Source of the DNA: Peptococcaceae bacterium
GTDB lineage: Bacteria; Bacillota; Peptococcia; Peptococcales; Peptococcaceae
Assembly: GCA_017547685.1 (NCBI GenBank)
Contig: JAFYPD010000019.1
Coordinates: forward strand, 1-64,000
Direction of reading: 5' to 3'
DNA length: 64,000 nt
Part shown: piece after piece, positions 1-9,233 of the stretch
Layout of the letters: each line of letters starts with the position of its first letter
How positions within the stretch are numbered: position 1 is the stretch's first letter
Program-made: the position numbers and the translations under genes
The notes under the pieces: generated by a model
Databases searched by the model: none
What the model saw: only the letters and a program-made list of their open reading frames with translations
Told to the model about the DNA's origin: nothing

Positions 1-927
1 GCAGCAGTTTATCATAATTTCTGCAAGCCGGTTATCTCTGAAGATGGGCAGTATCTCCTGAAAGACTGCCGCCATCCGGTGGTGGAGGAAAAACTGAAAG
101 ATGGCTGGTTTATCCCGAACGATGTGCATTTCCATCCGGAACAGGAACGGTTCCTGATTATCACAGGGCCGAACATGGCAGGGAAAAGCACCTATTGCCG
201 CAGCGTGGCGGTGGCCTCGGTGCTGATGCAGATTGGTTCCTTTGTACCGGCCAGGGAAGCTGTGATGCCTGTGGTAGACCGGGTGTTTGCCCGCATTGGC
301 GCCAGCGATGATCTGAGTACCGGGCAGAGTACCTTTATGGTGGAGATGAATGAGGTAGCCAATATTGTCAACAATGCCACAAAAGACAGCCTGATTATTC
401 TGGATGAGGTAGGCCGGGGTACCAGTACCTACGACGGGCTGGCCATCGCCTGGGCGCTGACCGATTATATCAACAATACTATCAGAGCGAAAACCATGTT
501 CGCCACCCATTATCATGAACTGACAGCGTTAGAGGAACAGCCGGGCATTCGCAATTATTCGGTGGCGGTCAAAGAGGACGGGGAAAAAATTACTTTCCTG
601 CGCAAAATTGTTGCAGGCGGGGCAGACCGGAGCTATGGGATTCATGTTGCCAGCCTTGCCGGGATTCCAGAAGCTATTTTACAGAATGCGCGGGATATTC
701 TGCGCACACTGGAGCTGGAAAAAGAACAGCATCGGCCGAGAGCAAATCAGATGGAGCTGTTTGTATCGGAACCGGAAACACCGGTTCAAACCATCACAGA
801 GCTTCCGGAAGTGGTGCAGGAGCTGGCAGCGGTGAATGTGAACAATCTGACACCGATGGATGCCATGAATTTACTCTTTACCTTACAGCGAAAAGCACAG
901 GAGGTGGTACAGCTTGGGACAGATTAA
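1..927 (+). CDS. mutS: DNA mismatch repair protein MutS (3' part only)
   Basis: This is the C-terminal part of MutS, the mismatch-recognition ATPase that recruits MutL. The frame is open from base 1, so the gene starts upstream of the window. The ABC-type ATPase domain is present: Walker A GPNMAGKST near bases 166-192, Walker B and signature region LIILDEVGRGTSTYDG near 391-435, and the histidine switch ATHYHEL. The C-terminal tail TPMDAMNLLFTLQRKA is typical of MutS1. The stop overlaps the start of mutL by 14 bp, so the two are translationally coupled in a mismatch-repair operon. Certain apart from the missing N-terminal mismatch-binding domain, which cannot be inspected here. Confidence 0.98.
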   Translation, partial: AAVYHNFCKPVISEDGQYLLKDCRHPVVEEKLKDGWFIPNDVHFHPEQERFLIITGPNMAGKSTYCRSVAVASVLMQIGSFVPAREAVMPVVDRVFARIGASDDLSTGQSTFMVEMNEVANIVNNATKDSLIILDEVGRGTSTYDGLAIAWALTDYINNTIRAKTMFATHYHELTALEEQPGIRNYSVAVKEDGEKITFLRKIVAGGADRSYGIHVASLAGIPEAILQNARDILRTLELEKEQHRPRANQMELFVSEPETPVQTITELPEVVQELAAVNVNNLTPMDAMNLLFTLQRKAQEVVQLGTD

Positions 928-2971
928 ACGGTTAGAGGAACATATTGCCGACAAGATTGCAGCCGGTGAAGTCATTGAACGGCCGTTATCGGTTGTAAAA
1001 GAACTGCTGGAAAACAGTCTGGACGCCGGTGCTGATTTTATTGAAATCGAAATCCGGGAGGGCGGTACCGGGCTGATTCGTGTGAAGGACAACGGCAAAG
1101 GTATGGATGCGGAAGATTTACAGCTTGCCTTTGAGCGACATGCCACCAGCAAAATCAGAAAATTTCAGGACTTGTACAGACTGAATACCTTCGGGTTCCG
1201 CGGCGAAGCACTGCCAAGTGTTGCGGCAGTGGCTCAGGTGGAAATGATCAGCTGCACAGAGCAGGAAACCATCGGTCATAAAATCCGCATTGAGGGCGGC
1301 AATGTGATGGAGTTTTCCGAGGTGGCCACAGCACCGGGAACGGTCATGGAAGTGAAGAATCTGTTTTATAATATTCCGGCTCGCCGTAAATTTTTGAAAA
1401 GCAACAGCTATGAAGCCGGATTAATCGGTGATTTAATCAGTAAATATGCCATGGGGCATCCGCAGGTTCGCTTCCGCTATGTATCCAACGGACAGATGCA
1501 GCTGGATACAGCTGGCCTGTACACAGCCGAACAGCGCATTGCGTATGTGTACGGCAGCAATCTGGAACAGCTGATTGTGCCTGTTACAAAAACAGAGATT
1601 GGCCCGGGCCGTTATCTGGAAGCTTGGCTGGTGCGGGAAGAAATCACGCGAAATAACCGGGGACAGGAAGTGTTCTTTGTGAATGGCCGCCTTGTGAAGA
1701 GCGCAGAGCTGAGCCAGACACTGGAGGAGAGCTATTACACACTCATTGCCAAAGGCCGGTTCCCGGTAGCTGTACTGAAACTGACTATGCCGGGCAGCGA
1801 GCTTGATGTGAATATTCACCCTGCCAAAACAGAAATTAAAATCAACGGCTATGAACAGTTAAAACCGAAGATGATAGAAGTACTGAAAGATGCGCTGTGG
1901 GAGGCCAATATCACCAAGAATGCCTTTCTGCCGGAGACGGTTGCGCCAGCCGCCCATCAGCCGCAAAAACAGACGGTGGCTCAGATTGTGATGCCGCAAC
2001 AGAATAAAAAGGATACCCCTTCTAACGAGGCGAATAGCTACAAACCAGCTGCAGCACAAAAACAGGCTGAAAAACCGGCAGTGTCAGCCGAAAAAAGGGA
2101 GGAGGAAGCTGTTTCTGCGCAGAAACTTTCTTCTAAACTGCCTCAGGCTGATATTGTGGCCGAACCGGAAAAACTGTATCAGATAAAATCAGCGGAACTT
2201 TCGAAGAAAACAGAAGAAAAGAAACCATCTGTTACACAGGATTCTCTGTTCGTATTATCGGATAAACAGGCGGAATATAATGTTAAAAACAGAAATAATC
2301 CAAAAATAGATATAATACTACAGTGTGAGAAAAAAGAATCTGTTTCAGAACAGATAAAAGAAACAGTACACGTAAAAGGGATACAGAATTTAACTGTTAT
2401 AGGTCAGCTGAATAATGCCTTTATTCTGGCGCAGAACGAAGAAGGGTTATATATTATTGACCAGCACACCTGCCATGAGCGCATTCTGTACGAAAAATTC
2501 ATGAAGGCTGAAGCACAAAAAGAACTGCTTTCTCAGCCATTGCTGATTCCAGTGACTGTCAACCTGTCGGCACAGCAGGACAGCATCCTGATGCAGCATA
2601 TTTTCACGCTGCGGGAGTTGGGTTTTGTGCTGGAAAACTTCGGTGACCGCTGCTATTTGATTCGCAGCCTGCCGCTGGGTCTGCATGAACTGACCAATGT
2701 GGAGGAATTCTTTGTAGATCTGCTCCATGATTTGAGCGAGCAGAGAGAAGTCAATGCGGCATTCATCAAAGAAAAACTGCTGATTACCGCCTCCTGCAAA
2801 GGGGCTGTGAAAGCCAACTGGCCGCTGACTGAAATTGAGATGCGAACCTTACTTCATGATCTGTCGCAGGTGGATAATGCACATACCTGTCCGCACGGCA
2901 GACCGATTATCTATAAAATCACTATGCAGGAACTGTATAAAATTTTCAAGCGGGGCACCTATCATGGATAA
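914..2971 (+). CDS. mutL: DNA mismatch repair protein MutL
   Basis: MutL, 685 aa, couples MutS mismatch recognition to downstream repair. It starts with TTG at 914, with AGGAGG just upstream inside mutS. The N-terminal GHKL ATPase motifs are visible: ENSLDAGA (residues 33-40), DNGKGM and FGFRGEALPS. A long, charged, low-complexity linker (about residues 335-490) leads to the C-terminal dimerization/nuclease domain. This carries DQHTCHE near residue 516, matching the metal-binding DQHA-x2-E endonuclease motif, and CPHGRP near the end. It should therefore be a nicking MutL, as expected in bacteria without MutH. The 3' end overlaps the next gene by 8 bp. Confidence 0.98.
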   Translation: MGQIKRLEEHIADKIAAGEVIERPLSVVKELLENSLDAGADFIEIEIREGGTGLIRVKDNGKGMDAEDLQLAFERHATSKIRKFQDLYRLNTFGFRGEALPSVAAVAQVEMISCTEQETIGHKIRIEGGNVMEFSEVATAPGTVMEVKNLFYNIPARRKFLKSNSYEAGLIGDLISKYAMGHPQVRFRYVSNGQMQLDTAGLYTAEQRIAYVYGSNLEQLIVPVTKTEIGPGRYLEAWLVREEITRNNRGQEVFFVNGRLVKSAELSQTLEESYYTLIAKGRFPVAVLKLTMPGSELDVNIHPAKTEIKINGYEQLKPKMIEVLKDALWEANITKNAFLPETVAPAAHQPQKQTVAQIVMPQQNKKDTPSNEANSYKPAAAQKQAEKPAVSAEKREEEAVSAQKLSSKLPQADIVAEPEKLYQIKSAELSKKTEEKKPSVTQDSLFVLSDKQAEYNVKNRNNPKIDIILQCEKKESVSEQIKETVHVKGIQNLTVIGQLNNAFILAQNEEGLYIIDQHTCHERILYEKFMKAEAQKELLSQPLLIPVTVNLSAQQDSILMQHIFTLRELGFVLENFGDRCYLIRSLPLGLHELTNVEEFFVDLLHDLSEQREVNAAFIKEKLLITASCKGAVKANWPLTEIEMRTLLHDLSQVDNAHTCPHGRPIIYKITMQELYKIFKRGTYHG

Positions 2972-3776
2972 CTGGGCAATGACAACAAGCAAGGCGCGGG
3001 GCAAACACGGCATCGGCTTAACCGACACGGCACTTTGCATCAGTGAAGAACTGCAGATTCCAGTGATTGACCGGCAGAATAAAGGCATTCCAAAGCTGAT
3101 AGAGCTGTATCAGCTGGACGGTCTGCTGGTGGAGGAAGAACAGGAGCTGATTGCGCACTGGAAAGACGGCGGCCGGCTGTCGTTCCATCCCGGCATGGCA
3201 GTGCCGCGAATCAAGCATATCAAAGACGGTGAGGATGAGATGCTAGCCCTTGTGGCCGGGATTCAGCCCGGAGACCGGATTCTGGACTGTACCATGGGCA
3301 TGGGAAACGATGCCATTGTGATGGCCTGGCTGGCTGGCGAACAGGGCTCTGTGACCTCGCTGGAGAGCAGCCCGCTGATTTATGCAGTGACCAGCTATGG
3401 GCTAAAACACTGGCCAACAGATAGCTGGCGCATGAAACAGGCAATGGAGCGAATCACGTCGCTGCATGGCAATTATGAAGGATTTCTGGCAGAACAGCCG
3501 GAACACAGTTATGATATTGTATATTTTGACCCGATGTTTGAACGCCCGATTATGGAGTCCTCCGGCATAGCACCATTACGCAGAGAAGCCAATTATGCGC
3601 CGCTGACCCGGGATATTCTGGAACTGGCCCGCAGCGTTGCCCGGCGCTGTGTTGTGGTGAAACATCGGGCGGGAACCTTGCGTTCTCTGCAGTTTGATGA
3701 GATAGCAGGCGGGAAGTACAGTGCCCTGGCCTATGGAGTGCTGTATGCCGATAAGAGAGAGGAGCGGTATCGTTGA
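2964..3776 (+). CDS. class I SAM-dependent methyltransferase, RsmJ/DUF548-like
   Basis: 270 aa. The ATG at 2964 (or the in-frame ATG at 2979) overlaps the end of mutL; the ribosome-binding site is weak, suggesting coupled translation. The protein has a Rossmann-type SAM site (ILDCTMGMGNDAIVMAWL) followed by an acidic loop (VTSLESSPL) and a catalytic-type YFDPMFERP motif. That combination resembles RsmJ, which methylates G1516 of 16S rRNA, and related proteins found between mutL and miaA in Bacillota. The N-terminal ~70 residues are probably a substrate-recognition extension. The fold assignment is firm; the rRNA target is inferred from family resemblance. Confidence 0.75.
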   Translation: MDNWAMTTSKARGKHGIGLTDTALCISEELQIPVIDRQNKGIPKLIELYQLDGLLVEEEQELIAHWKDGGRLSFHPGMAVPRIKHIKDGEDEMLALVAGIQPGDRILDCTMGMGNDAIVMAWLAGEQGSVTSLESSPLIYAVTSYGLKHWPTDSWRMKQAMERITSLHGNYEGFLAEQPEHSYDIVYFDPMFERPIMESSGIAPLRREANYAPLTRDILELARSVARRCVVVKHRAGTLRSLQFDEIAGGKYSALAYGVLYADKREERYR

Positions 3777-4705
3777 AAAAACCTCTGGTGATATTAGTGG
3801 GCCCTACTGCGGTGGGGAAAACAGCGGCCAGTATCGGTCTTGCAAAAGCGCTGAACGGGGAAATTATCTCCGGTGATTCCATGCAGATTTTCCGCGGGCT
3901 GGATATCGGCACAGCAAAAATTACAGCAGAAGAGATGGATGGTGTTCCTCATCACATGATTGACATCAAGGAGCCGTGGGAATCGTTCAGCGCGGCTGAA
4001 TTTAAAGACAGCGTTGACGGGCTGATTGAAGACATCTGTCAGCGGGGCAAACTGCCGATTATCGTTGGCGGTACCGGGTTTTATATCAATGGCGTGCTTT
4101 ATGAATATCATTTCGGGGAAGCTGATACGGATGAAGCCTATCGTCAGGAATTGACCGCGTATCTGGAACAGAACGGCAAAGAAGCGCTCTGGACTCTGCT
4201 GGAAGCGAAAGATCCAAAATCGGCAGAACGGCTGCATGCCAACGATGTGAAACGGGTGATGCGGGCTCTGGAAGTATTGCATGTTACCGGAGTTCCTGCA
4301 TCGGAACGGCAGAACGAGGTAGATAAGCAGACCATGCGGTATGAAGCCGTTTATCTGGGATTAAGCCTGCCGCGCGATGTGTTGTATGACCGCATCAATC
4401 ACCGGGTGGATCTGATGATGGAGCAGGGGCTGGAACAGGAAGTGCGAAGGGCACTGGAGGCCGGTGTGCCGCAGGATGCCTTGTCTATGACCAGCCTGGG
4501 GTATCGGCAGATGATTCAGTATTGCAACGGGGAGATTTCTCTGGAAAAAGCGGTGGAACTGATTAAGCGGGATACCCGCCATTTTGCCAAACGGCAGATG
4601 ACCTGGTTCCGTCATGACCCGAATATTCAGTGGGTCGACAAACATGGAAAAACCGATGTACAGATTGAAGCAGAGCTGTTAGAACTGGTTCGGCGAAAGC
4701 TGTAA
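3773..4705 (+). CDS. miaA: tRNA dimethylallyltransferase MiaA
   Basis: MiaA, 310 aa, transfers a dimethylallyl group to A37 of tRNAs reading UNN codons. It begins with TTG at 3773, sharing four bases (TTGA) with the stop of the upstream methyltransferase gene. The P-loop GPTAVGKT is at residues 10-17. The family motifs SGDSMQIFRGLDIGTAK and VGGTGFYINGVLY follow, and the C-terminal KRQMTWFRHD is characteristic. Length is normal for the family. It ends the mutS-mutL-methyltransferase-miaA operon, although a LysR gene follows after only 19 bp. Confidence 0.97.
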   Translation: MKKPLVILVGPTAVGKTAASIGLAKALNGEIISGDSMQIFRGLDIGTAKITAEEMDGVPHHMIDIKEPWESFSAAEFKDSVDGLIEDICQRGKLPIIVGGTGFYINGVLYEYHFGEADTDEAYRQELTAYLEQNGKEALWTLLEAKDPKSAERLHANDVKRVMRALEVLHVTGVPASERQNEVDKQTMRYEAVYLGLSLPRDVLYDRINHRVDLMMEQGLEQEVRRALEAGVPQDALSMTSLGYRQMIQYCNGEISLEKAVELIKRDTRHFAKRQMTWFRHDPNIQWVDKHGKTDVQIEAELLELVRRKL

Positions 4706-4724
4706 AAAAAAGGAGAGATGGGGA

Positions 4725-5624
4725 TTGCGTTTTGAACAGCTGCGATGTTTGATTGAGATTGCAAAAACAGGAACCATTACCGGTGCGGCCCAGAATCTGT
4801 TTATGACCCAGCAGGCAGTCAGCGTCAGTATTCGGCAGCTGGAAGAAGAGATCGGCCTGCCTCTGATGGTGCGCACAAAAACCGGTGTGCAGCTGACCGA
4901 GGCCGGTGCGGAGGCATCCCGGTTTGCCTATCATCTGCTAAAAGAAAAAGATGATTTTCTTTCTAATATGAGAAGCAGCCAGAAAGAAGTACCGGAACAG
5001 AAACTGATTCAGCTGAAGGTTGCATCCAATTCACCTGTAATGAATGTGGTTCTGCCCAGTGTGTTTGTTCAAATGGATATGAAAGTGAATAAAGACCTGC
5101 TGCATGTCTCGGCATCTCTTCCAGCCGACCGGATTATTGAGCATGTGAAGCAGGGGACCCGTGATTTCGGGCTGATTACCATGCAGGAGAGCCGTCTTCT
5201 GAAAAAAATGGAGGCAGAACAGGATATTCTGCAGATGGATGTTCTGGCGCGAGATGAGATTGTATGCGTGAAAGGCCGCAACTTCTACAAATGGGAGCAG
5301 AATTATATCTCGCCGGCTGAATTTCATGCCCGGCCGATTTCACTGTATAATCTGGAGCCGATCAACGACGGCGAGACAGAGGAAAATTATATTACCTGTT
5401 CCAATGATGTGCATTTTCAGCGCAAACTGATGGATTCCAGCGGTGTAATCACCCTGATGCCCGGGCTGGCGTACCAGTATTTTTTTGCAGAAAAGAAATT
5501 TGCGTCCATGCTGATGGAGGAAGTCAACCGCCCGCTTCTGCATGCGGCCGTGTATCGGAAAAATGCCAGCCCGCAGCTGCTGGACGTGATAGCGATGATT
5601 CGAAACGAACTTCACAAAAAATAA
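4725..5624 (+). CDS. LysR-family transcriptional regulator (LysR1)
   Basis: 299 aa. It starts with TTG at 4725 behind AAGGAGAGA. The N-terminal winged HTH is clear (RFEQLRCLIEIAKTGTITGA, then QQAVSVSIRQLEEEIG), followed by a substrate-binding-like domain. It begins 19 bp after miaA and could be co-transcribed with it. The large phosphodiesterase gene PDE1 lies downstream in the same direction. Two further LysR genes (8196, 9840) and a pseudogene (13236) in this window are close paralogs; all share the N-terminal R-(F/L)-EQL-(R/Q/K)-CL. The effector is unknown. Adjacency suggests control of the phosphodiesterase genes, but this is inference. Confidence 0.93.
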   Translation: MRFEQLRCLIEIAKTGTITGAAQNLFMTQQAVSVSIRQLEEEIGLPLMVRTKTGVQLTEAGAEASRFAYHLLKEKDDFLSNMRSSQKEVPEQKLIQLKVASNSPVMNVVLPSVFVQMDMKVNKDLLHVSASLPADRIIEHVKQGTRDFGLITMQESRLLKKMEAEQDILQMDVLARDEIVCVKGRNFYKWEQNYISPAEFHARPISLYNLEPINDGETEENYITCSNDVHFQRKLMDSSGVITLMPGLAYQYFFAEKKFASMLMEEVNRPLLHAAVYRKNASPQLLDVIAMIRNELHKK

Positions 5625-5674
5625 TTGTTTTCGACATGCAAGGATATGGCGAGGAAGAAAAGAAATGTTTAACG

Positions 5675-5722
5675 GAGCTATCCGCCGGATATAGGAGTAT
5701 TCAAGGCGGAGGCTCTTTTTTT
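5675..5722 (+). terminator. Intrinsic terminator after LysR1
   Basis: Imperfect stem built from GAGC..TCCGCC and GGCGGA.GCTC, followed by a run of seven T. It separates LysR1 from the PDE1 transcription unit. Confidence 0.7.
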
Positions 5723-5812
5723 GTCTGTTAGCAATTCAGCAGCAAATTCTTCATCATTTGTTAACACACAAATTTTTTTTGTGACAGCAATTGGATAATG
5801 AAATTCTATTTG

Positions 5813-5840
5813 TTTTGCAGAACGGAAAAGATTGTATAAA
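5813..5840 (+). promoter_or_regulatory. Probable promoter of PDE1
   Basis: TTTTGC (5813-5818) and TATAAA (5835-5840) with a 16-bp spacer lie in AT-rich DNA upstream of the PDE1 gene, leaving a leader of about 60 nt. The -35 is a weak match, compatible with an activator-dependent (LysR-type) promoter. The 285-bp gap 5625-5909 otherwise holds only the terminator and this leader. Confidence 0.5.
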
Positions 5841-5909
5841 ATAGACTTATAAGAAGCGGCTGCGACAGCTGCAAAACTATTATACAATCACGAAAGGGGT
5901 AATTGTATT

Positions 5910-8030
5910 ATGTTAAGAAGCAAAGGCTTATCTGAAAAAGTGATCCTGCTGGGGTTAGACGGTCTGGATCCAAAATTCTCCCGCAAAATGGTTGACGAAG
6001 GGCATATGCCGAACCTGAAAAAATTAATCGAAAAAGGTTCTGCCCGTCACGACCTGCGTCTGTTAGGGGCAGTTCCTACCATTACACCTCCAACATGGGC
6101 TACACTGGCTACCGGTGCTTACCCGATGACACACGGGATTGAAGACTTCAATATCAACCTGGAAGGTGAGTTGGGTGTTAACTTCTCCGATATCTACTCC
6201 AAATTCTGCAAAGCAGAACAGCTGTGGAATGTAACTGCAGAAGCCGGCAAAAAAACACTGGTATGGCACTGGCCGGGCGGTTCCTGGCCACCATCCTCCG
6301 ACAGCGAGAACCTGTATGTGGTAGACGGTACCTCTCCAGGTGCGCTGGGCTTTACTTATGCAATGCGTGACTGGGAAGGTATCGCAGTTGCAAGTGATAA
6401 AATCACGGAGCCTTCTTTCCAGGGCAATGCTGTTTGCACCACAGAAGGGTTTACCGGTGACCCTGCTGAACTGCTGGGCTTAAGGCCAAAACACAACAGC
6501 TACACAAAATGCCAGAACGACTTGTCTTATGTAGATGAAATCTATGCAGAATACAAAGATGGTATCGACGGTTTTAACGGTTTCCATCCGGTTAAAATGA
6601 TGGACATCCGTACCAACATCTTAATGCCTGGCGACCAGCAGATGTACAACCTGCATCACTACCCTGCAAACCTGGCGCTGAGCCCGATCACTGAGCCAAC
6701 CGGCTGGACAGCTGAAGTTCCGGAAGGGGCAAAAGAATTCACATGGATGCTGGTATACGGCAAATTCCCGCATCCTTGCCTGATTCTGAAAAACGAACAG
6801 GGCGTATACGACAGAATTGCTGTATATCTGAAAAAAGATCAGCCGCAGCCGATTGCAATCATTGAAAAAGGTGTTTACACCAAAAATGTACCGGATATCA
6901 TGCCGAATCGTCGTACCGGCGGCATGGAAAACATTGTACGTAATGTACGTATTCTGGATCTGGCGGAAGACGGTTCCTTCCTGCGCATGTGGTACTCCAA
7001 CGGCTTCTCTGCTGATGACAACAGTGTATGGTATCCAACCTGGATCTTTGATAAAATCAAAGCAAACTTTGGCCCTCCATGTGCAACTGGTCAGATTGGT
7101 GACGGTGATGATGCTCTGGTTCTGGACTGTAACCTGGAACAGTGGAGACAGGCTGCAAAATGGCAGGCAGACTCCATCAACTATATGATTCATGAAGAAG
7201 GCGTAGAAGTAGTATTCTCCCATTTCCATGGCCCTGACATGGCAGGTCACACCTACATGCGTACCCTGAAAGAACGTCCGGAATCCAGAAAAGGCGAAGA
7301 AGTATATTATAACTATGCAATCGGTACTCATGAAATGGCTGACGAATATATCGGTGAATTCCTGCCTCTGTTAGATGAAGGCTGGACCATTCTGGTATTC
7401 TCTGACCATTCCCTGATTTCTCCGAAAGAAGACTACATGCCTGAAATCGGTGACAACTACGGTATCAACATCGGTTTAATGAGAGACCTGGGCTACACTG
7501 TTCTGATGAAAGATGAAAACGGAAATGAAATTCCAGCCATCGACTGGGACAAAACCGTTGCAGTTCAGCAGCGTTCCAACTCCATTTATATCAACCTGAA
7601 AGGCCGCGACCGTTTCGGTATCGTTGACCCGGCTGAAAAATATGAACTGGAAGAAAAAATCATTACTGACCTGTACGGCGTAAGAGATCCAAAAACAGGC
7701 CGTCGTGTAATCGCTCTGGCTCTGCACAGAAAAGATGCAAATCTGCTGGGCTTAGGCGGCGATCATACCTCTGCTGATATTATTTTCTTTGTTCACGAAG
7801 ACTTTGTTCGTGACCACGGGGAATCTTTATCTACTGCTGAAGGGTATGCCGATACTTCCGTAGGGCCAATCTTCGTAGCAGCCGGTGCTGGTATTAAAGA
7901 AGGCTTCGAAATGGATATGTTCCCTCGTGAAGTAGACGTTGCGCCAACGGCTGCTGCACTGCTGGGCGTAAGAATGCCTGCACAGTGCGAAGGTGCTCCT
8001 GTTTATACAATCTTAACAGAAGAACTGTAA
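5910..8030 (+). CDS. Alkaline phosphatase superfamily phosphodiesterase/nucleotide pyrophosphatase (PDE1)
   Basis: 706 aa, ATG start at 5910 behind AAAGGGG. The protein resembles type I phosphodiesterase/nucleotide pyrophosphatases and COG3379-like phosphohydrolases. The N-terminal metal site is VILLGLDGLDP (D17). TPPTWATLATG (about 58-68) supplies the likely Thr nucleophile. FSHFHGPDMAGH (about 437-448), a SDHS motif near residue 498 and a DHGESLS near the C-terminus supply further metal ligands. A ~250-residue insertion between the two halves has no recognisable domain. There is no signal peptide, so it should be cytosolic. Codons look strongly selected (CGT, AAC, GAA, CTG), suggesting high expression. 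Substrate unknown. PDE2 at 10984 is its paralog. Confidence 0.85.
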   Translation: MLRSKGLSEKVILLGLDGLDPKFSRKMVDEGHMPNLKKLIEKGSARHDLRLLGAVPTITPPTWATLATGAYPMTHGIEDFNINLEGELGVNFSDIYSKFCKAEQLWNVTAEAGKKTLVWHWPGGSWPPSSDSENLYVVDGTSPGALGFTYAMRDWEGIAVASDKITEPSFQGNAVCTTEGFTGDPAELLGLRPKHNSYTKCQNDLSYVDEIYAEYKDGIDGFNGFHPVKMMDIRTNILMPGDQQMYNLHHYPANLALSPITEPTGWTAEVPEGAKEFTWMLVYGKFPHPCLILKNEQGVYDRIAVYLKKDQPQPIAIIEKGVYTKNVPDIMPNRRTGGMENIVRNVRILDLAEDGSFLRMWYSNGFSADDNSVWYPTWIFDKIKANFGPPCATGQIGDGDDALVLDCNLEQWRQAAKWQADSINYMIHEEGVEVVFSHFHGPDMAGHTYMRTLKERPESRKGEEVYYNYAIGTHEMADEYIGEFLPLLDEGWTILVFSDHSLISPKEDYMPEIGDNYGINIGLMRDLGYTVLMKDENGNEIPAIDWDKTVAVQQRSNSIYINLKGRDRFGIVDPAEKYELEEKIITDLYGVRDPKTGRRVIALALHRKDANLLGLGGDHTSADIIFFVHEDFVRDHGESLSTAEGYADTSVGPIFVAAGAGIKEGFEMDMFPREVDVAPTAAALLGVRMPAQCEGAPVYTILTEEL

Positions 8031-8069
8031 TATAAATATACGCTGGTTATTAGAAAACAGGTTTGTTCA

Positions 8070-8101
8070 AGGCTGCCGCATGATGATGCGGCAGCCTTTT
8101 A
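8070..8101 (+). terminator. Intrinsic terminator of PDE1
   Basis: Perfect 12-bp stem AGGCTGCCGCAT/ATGCGGCAGCCT with a GATG loop and a T tract. Confidence 0.9.
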
Positions 8102-8125
8102 TGTTTGCAATAAAAGAAATGTGAA

Positions 8126-8154
8126 TTGTTAAATTCTATTTTTTATAGTAAAAT
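8126..8154 (+). promoter_or_regulatory. Promoter of LysR2
   Basis: TTGTTA (8126-8131), a 17-bp spacer and TAAAAT (8149-8154), about 40 bp upstream of the LysR2 ATG. Confidence 0.65.
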
Positions 8155-8195
8155 AGCTTGCGATATGAATATAACGGAAAGAGGAAGATTGCATC

Positions 8196-9107
8196 ATGCG
8201 TTTTGAACAGTTACAATGTCTGCGGGAAATTGCCCGGACAGGATCCATTACTGCAGCAGCAGAACAATTATATATTTCACAGCAGGCGGTCAGCAAAAGC
8301 ATCAAGCAGCTGGAAGAAGAAGTGGGCGCGCCGCTGATTATACGGACCAAAACAGGTGTTGTACTGACCGAACTGGGCGCAGAAGCAAACATTATGGCAG
8401 AACATATTTTAAACGCGAAAGATTACTTTATGCATGGAATGCAAAAAGGATCTGATGTATATTTAGAACATAAAAATATTTCGTACGGAATCTGTTCTAA
8501 TTCTTCTTATTTAACAACGCTCTCACCGGCAGCCTGTGCACAGCTCAATTATAAAGTACAGAGAATCAGTCAGGTGGAGGCGGCAGATGAAGTAATTGCC
8601 CGCCTCCAGGATGGAACGGATCATCTTGGTCTGTTGACAGTTTCGGAGAAAGAGTGGGACTGTAAGCTGCAGGATAACCGGATGCTGCATGATATTTCGT
8701 ATGAACTTCTGGAACAGGATCGTCTGGTTTGCGTGAAGGGAAAACGGTATTACAGCTGGGAGCAGAATCATATTTCGTGGACAGAATTCTGCATTCGTCA
8801 TAAGGCGTTTTATAATTTCCGGACAGCAAGAGGAATGGAAGAGGAAGATAATTTTATCTCTGTACCGCAGGAACTTGGCCTGTTTCGTAATCTGATGGAG
8901 TATAACGGTATTCTGGCTTTGATGCCGGAACTGGTTTATCGCCGCTTTTTTTCCGATAAACGGTTCATGTCTGTATTGATTGAAGAAGTGCCTGTTGTGC
9001 AGGAGATTTATCAGCCGCTTCTGCATCTGGTACTTTGCAGAAAACGGGAGCATGAGCAGATGTGCCGGCTGATGGCTATGATGCGCCGGGAAGTGCATAA
9101 GCGATAA
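8196..9107 (+). CDS. LysR-family transcriptional regulator (LysR2)
   Basis: 303 aa, ATG at 8196 with GGAAAGAGGAAG upstream. It has an N-terminal winged HTH (RFEQLQCLREIARTGSITAA, QQAVSKSIKQLEEEVG) and a C-terminal effector-binding domain. It is clearly a paralog of LysR1: both contain TKTGV-LTE-GAEA after the HTH and a shared core around D-GLLTVSEKE and the WEQN-IS motif. It has its own promoter and lies between PDE1 and the candidate sRNA. No phosphodiesterase gene follows it directly, unlike LysR1 and LysR3. Effector unknown. Confidence 0.93.
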   Translation: MRFEQLQCLREIARTGSITAAAEQLYISQQAVSKSIKQLEEEVGAPLIIRTKTGVVLTELGAEANIMAEHILNAKDYFMHGMQKGSDVYLEHKNISYGICSNSSYLTTLSPAACAQLNYKVQRISQVEAADEVIARLQDGTDHLGLLTVSEKEWDCKLQDNRMLHDISYELLEQDRLVCVKGKRYYSWEQNHISWTEFCIRHKAFYNFRTARGMEEEDNFISVPQELGLFRNLMEYNGILALMPELVYRRFFSDKRFMSVLIEEVPVVQEIYQPLLHLVLCRKREHEQMCRLMAMMRREVHKR

Positions 9108-9197
9108 TGGTAAATCTTGAATCCTGTATACGATGTAACTTTTCCTTGAGATACAATTGAAAGTTGTGGAAGATAAAACATAACAAATATTTATTGC

Positions 9198-9227
9198 TTG
9201 TTAAAAGACGGGGATACAGGCTATAAT
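9198..9227 (+). promoter_or_regulatory. Promoter of the candidate sRNA
   Basis: TTGTTA (9198-9203), an 18-bp spacer and a perfect TATAAT (9222-9227) lie 90 bp downstream of LysR2. No coding region follows before a strong terminator at 9283. Confidence 0.6.
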
Positions 9228-9233
9228 AATAGC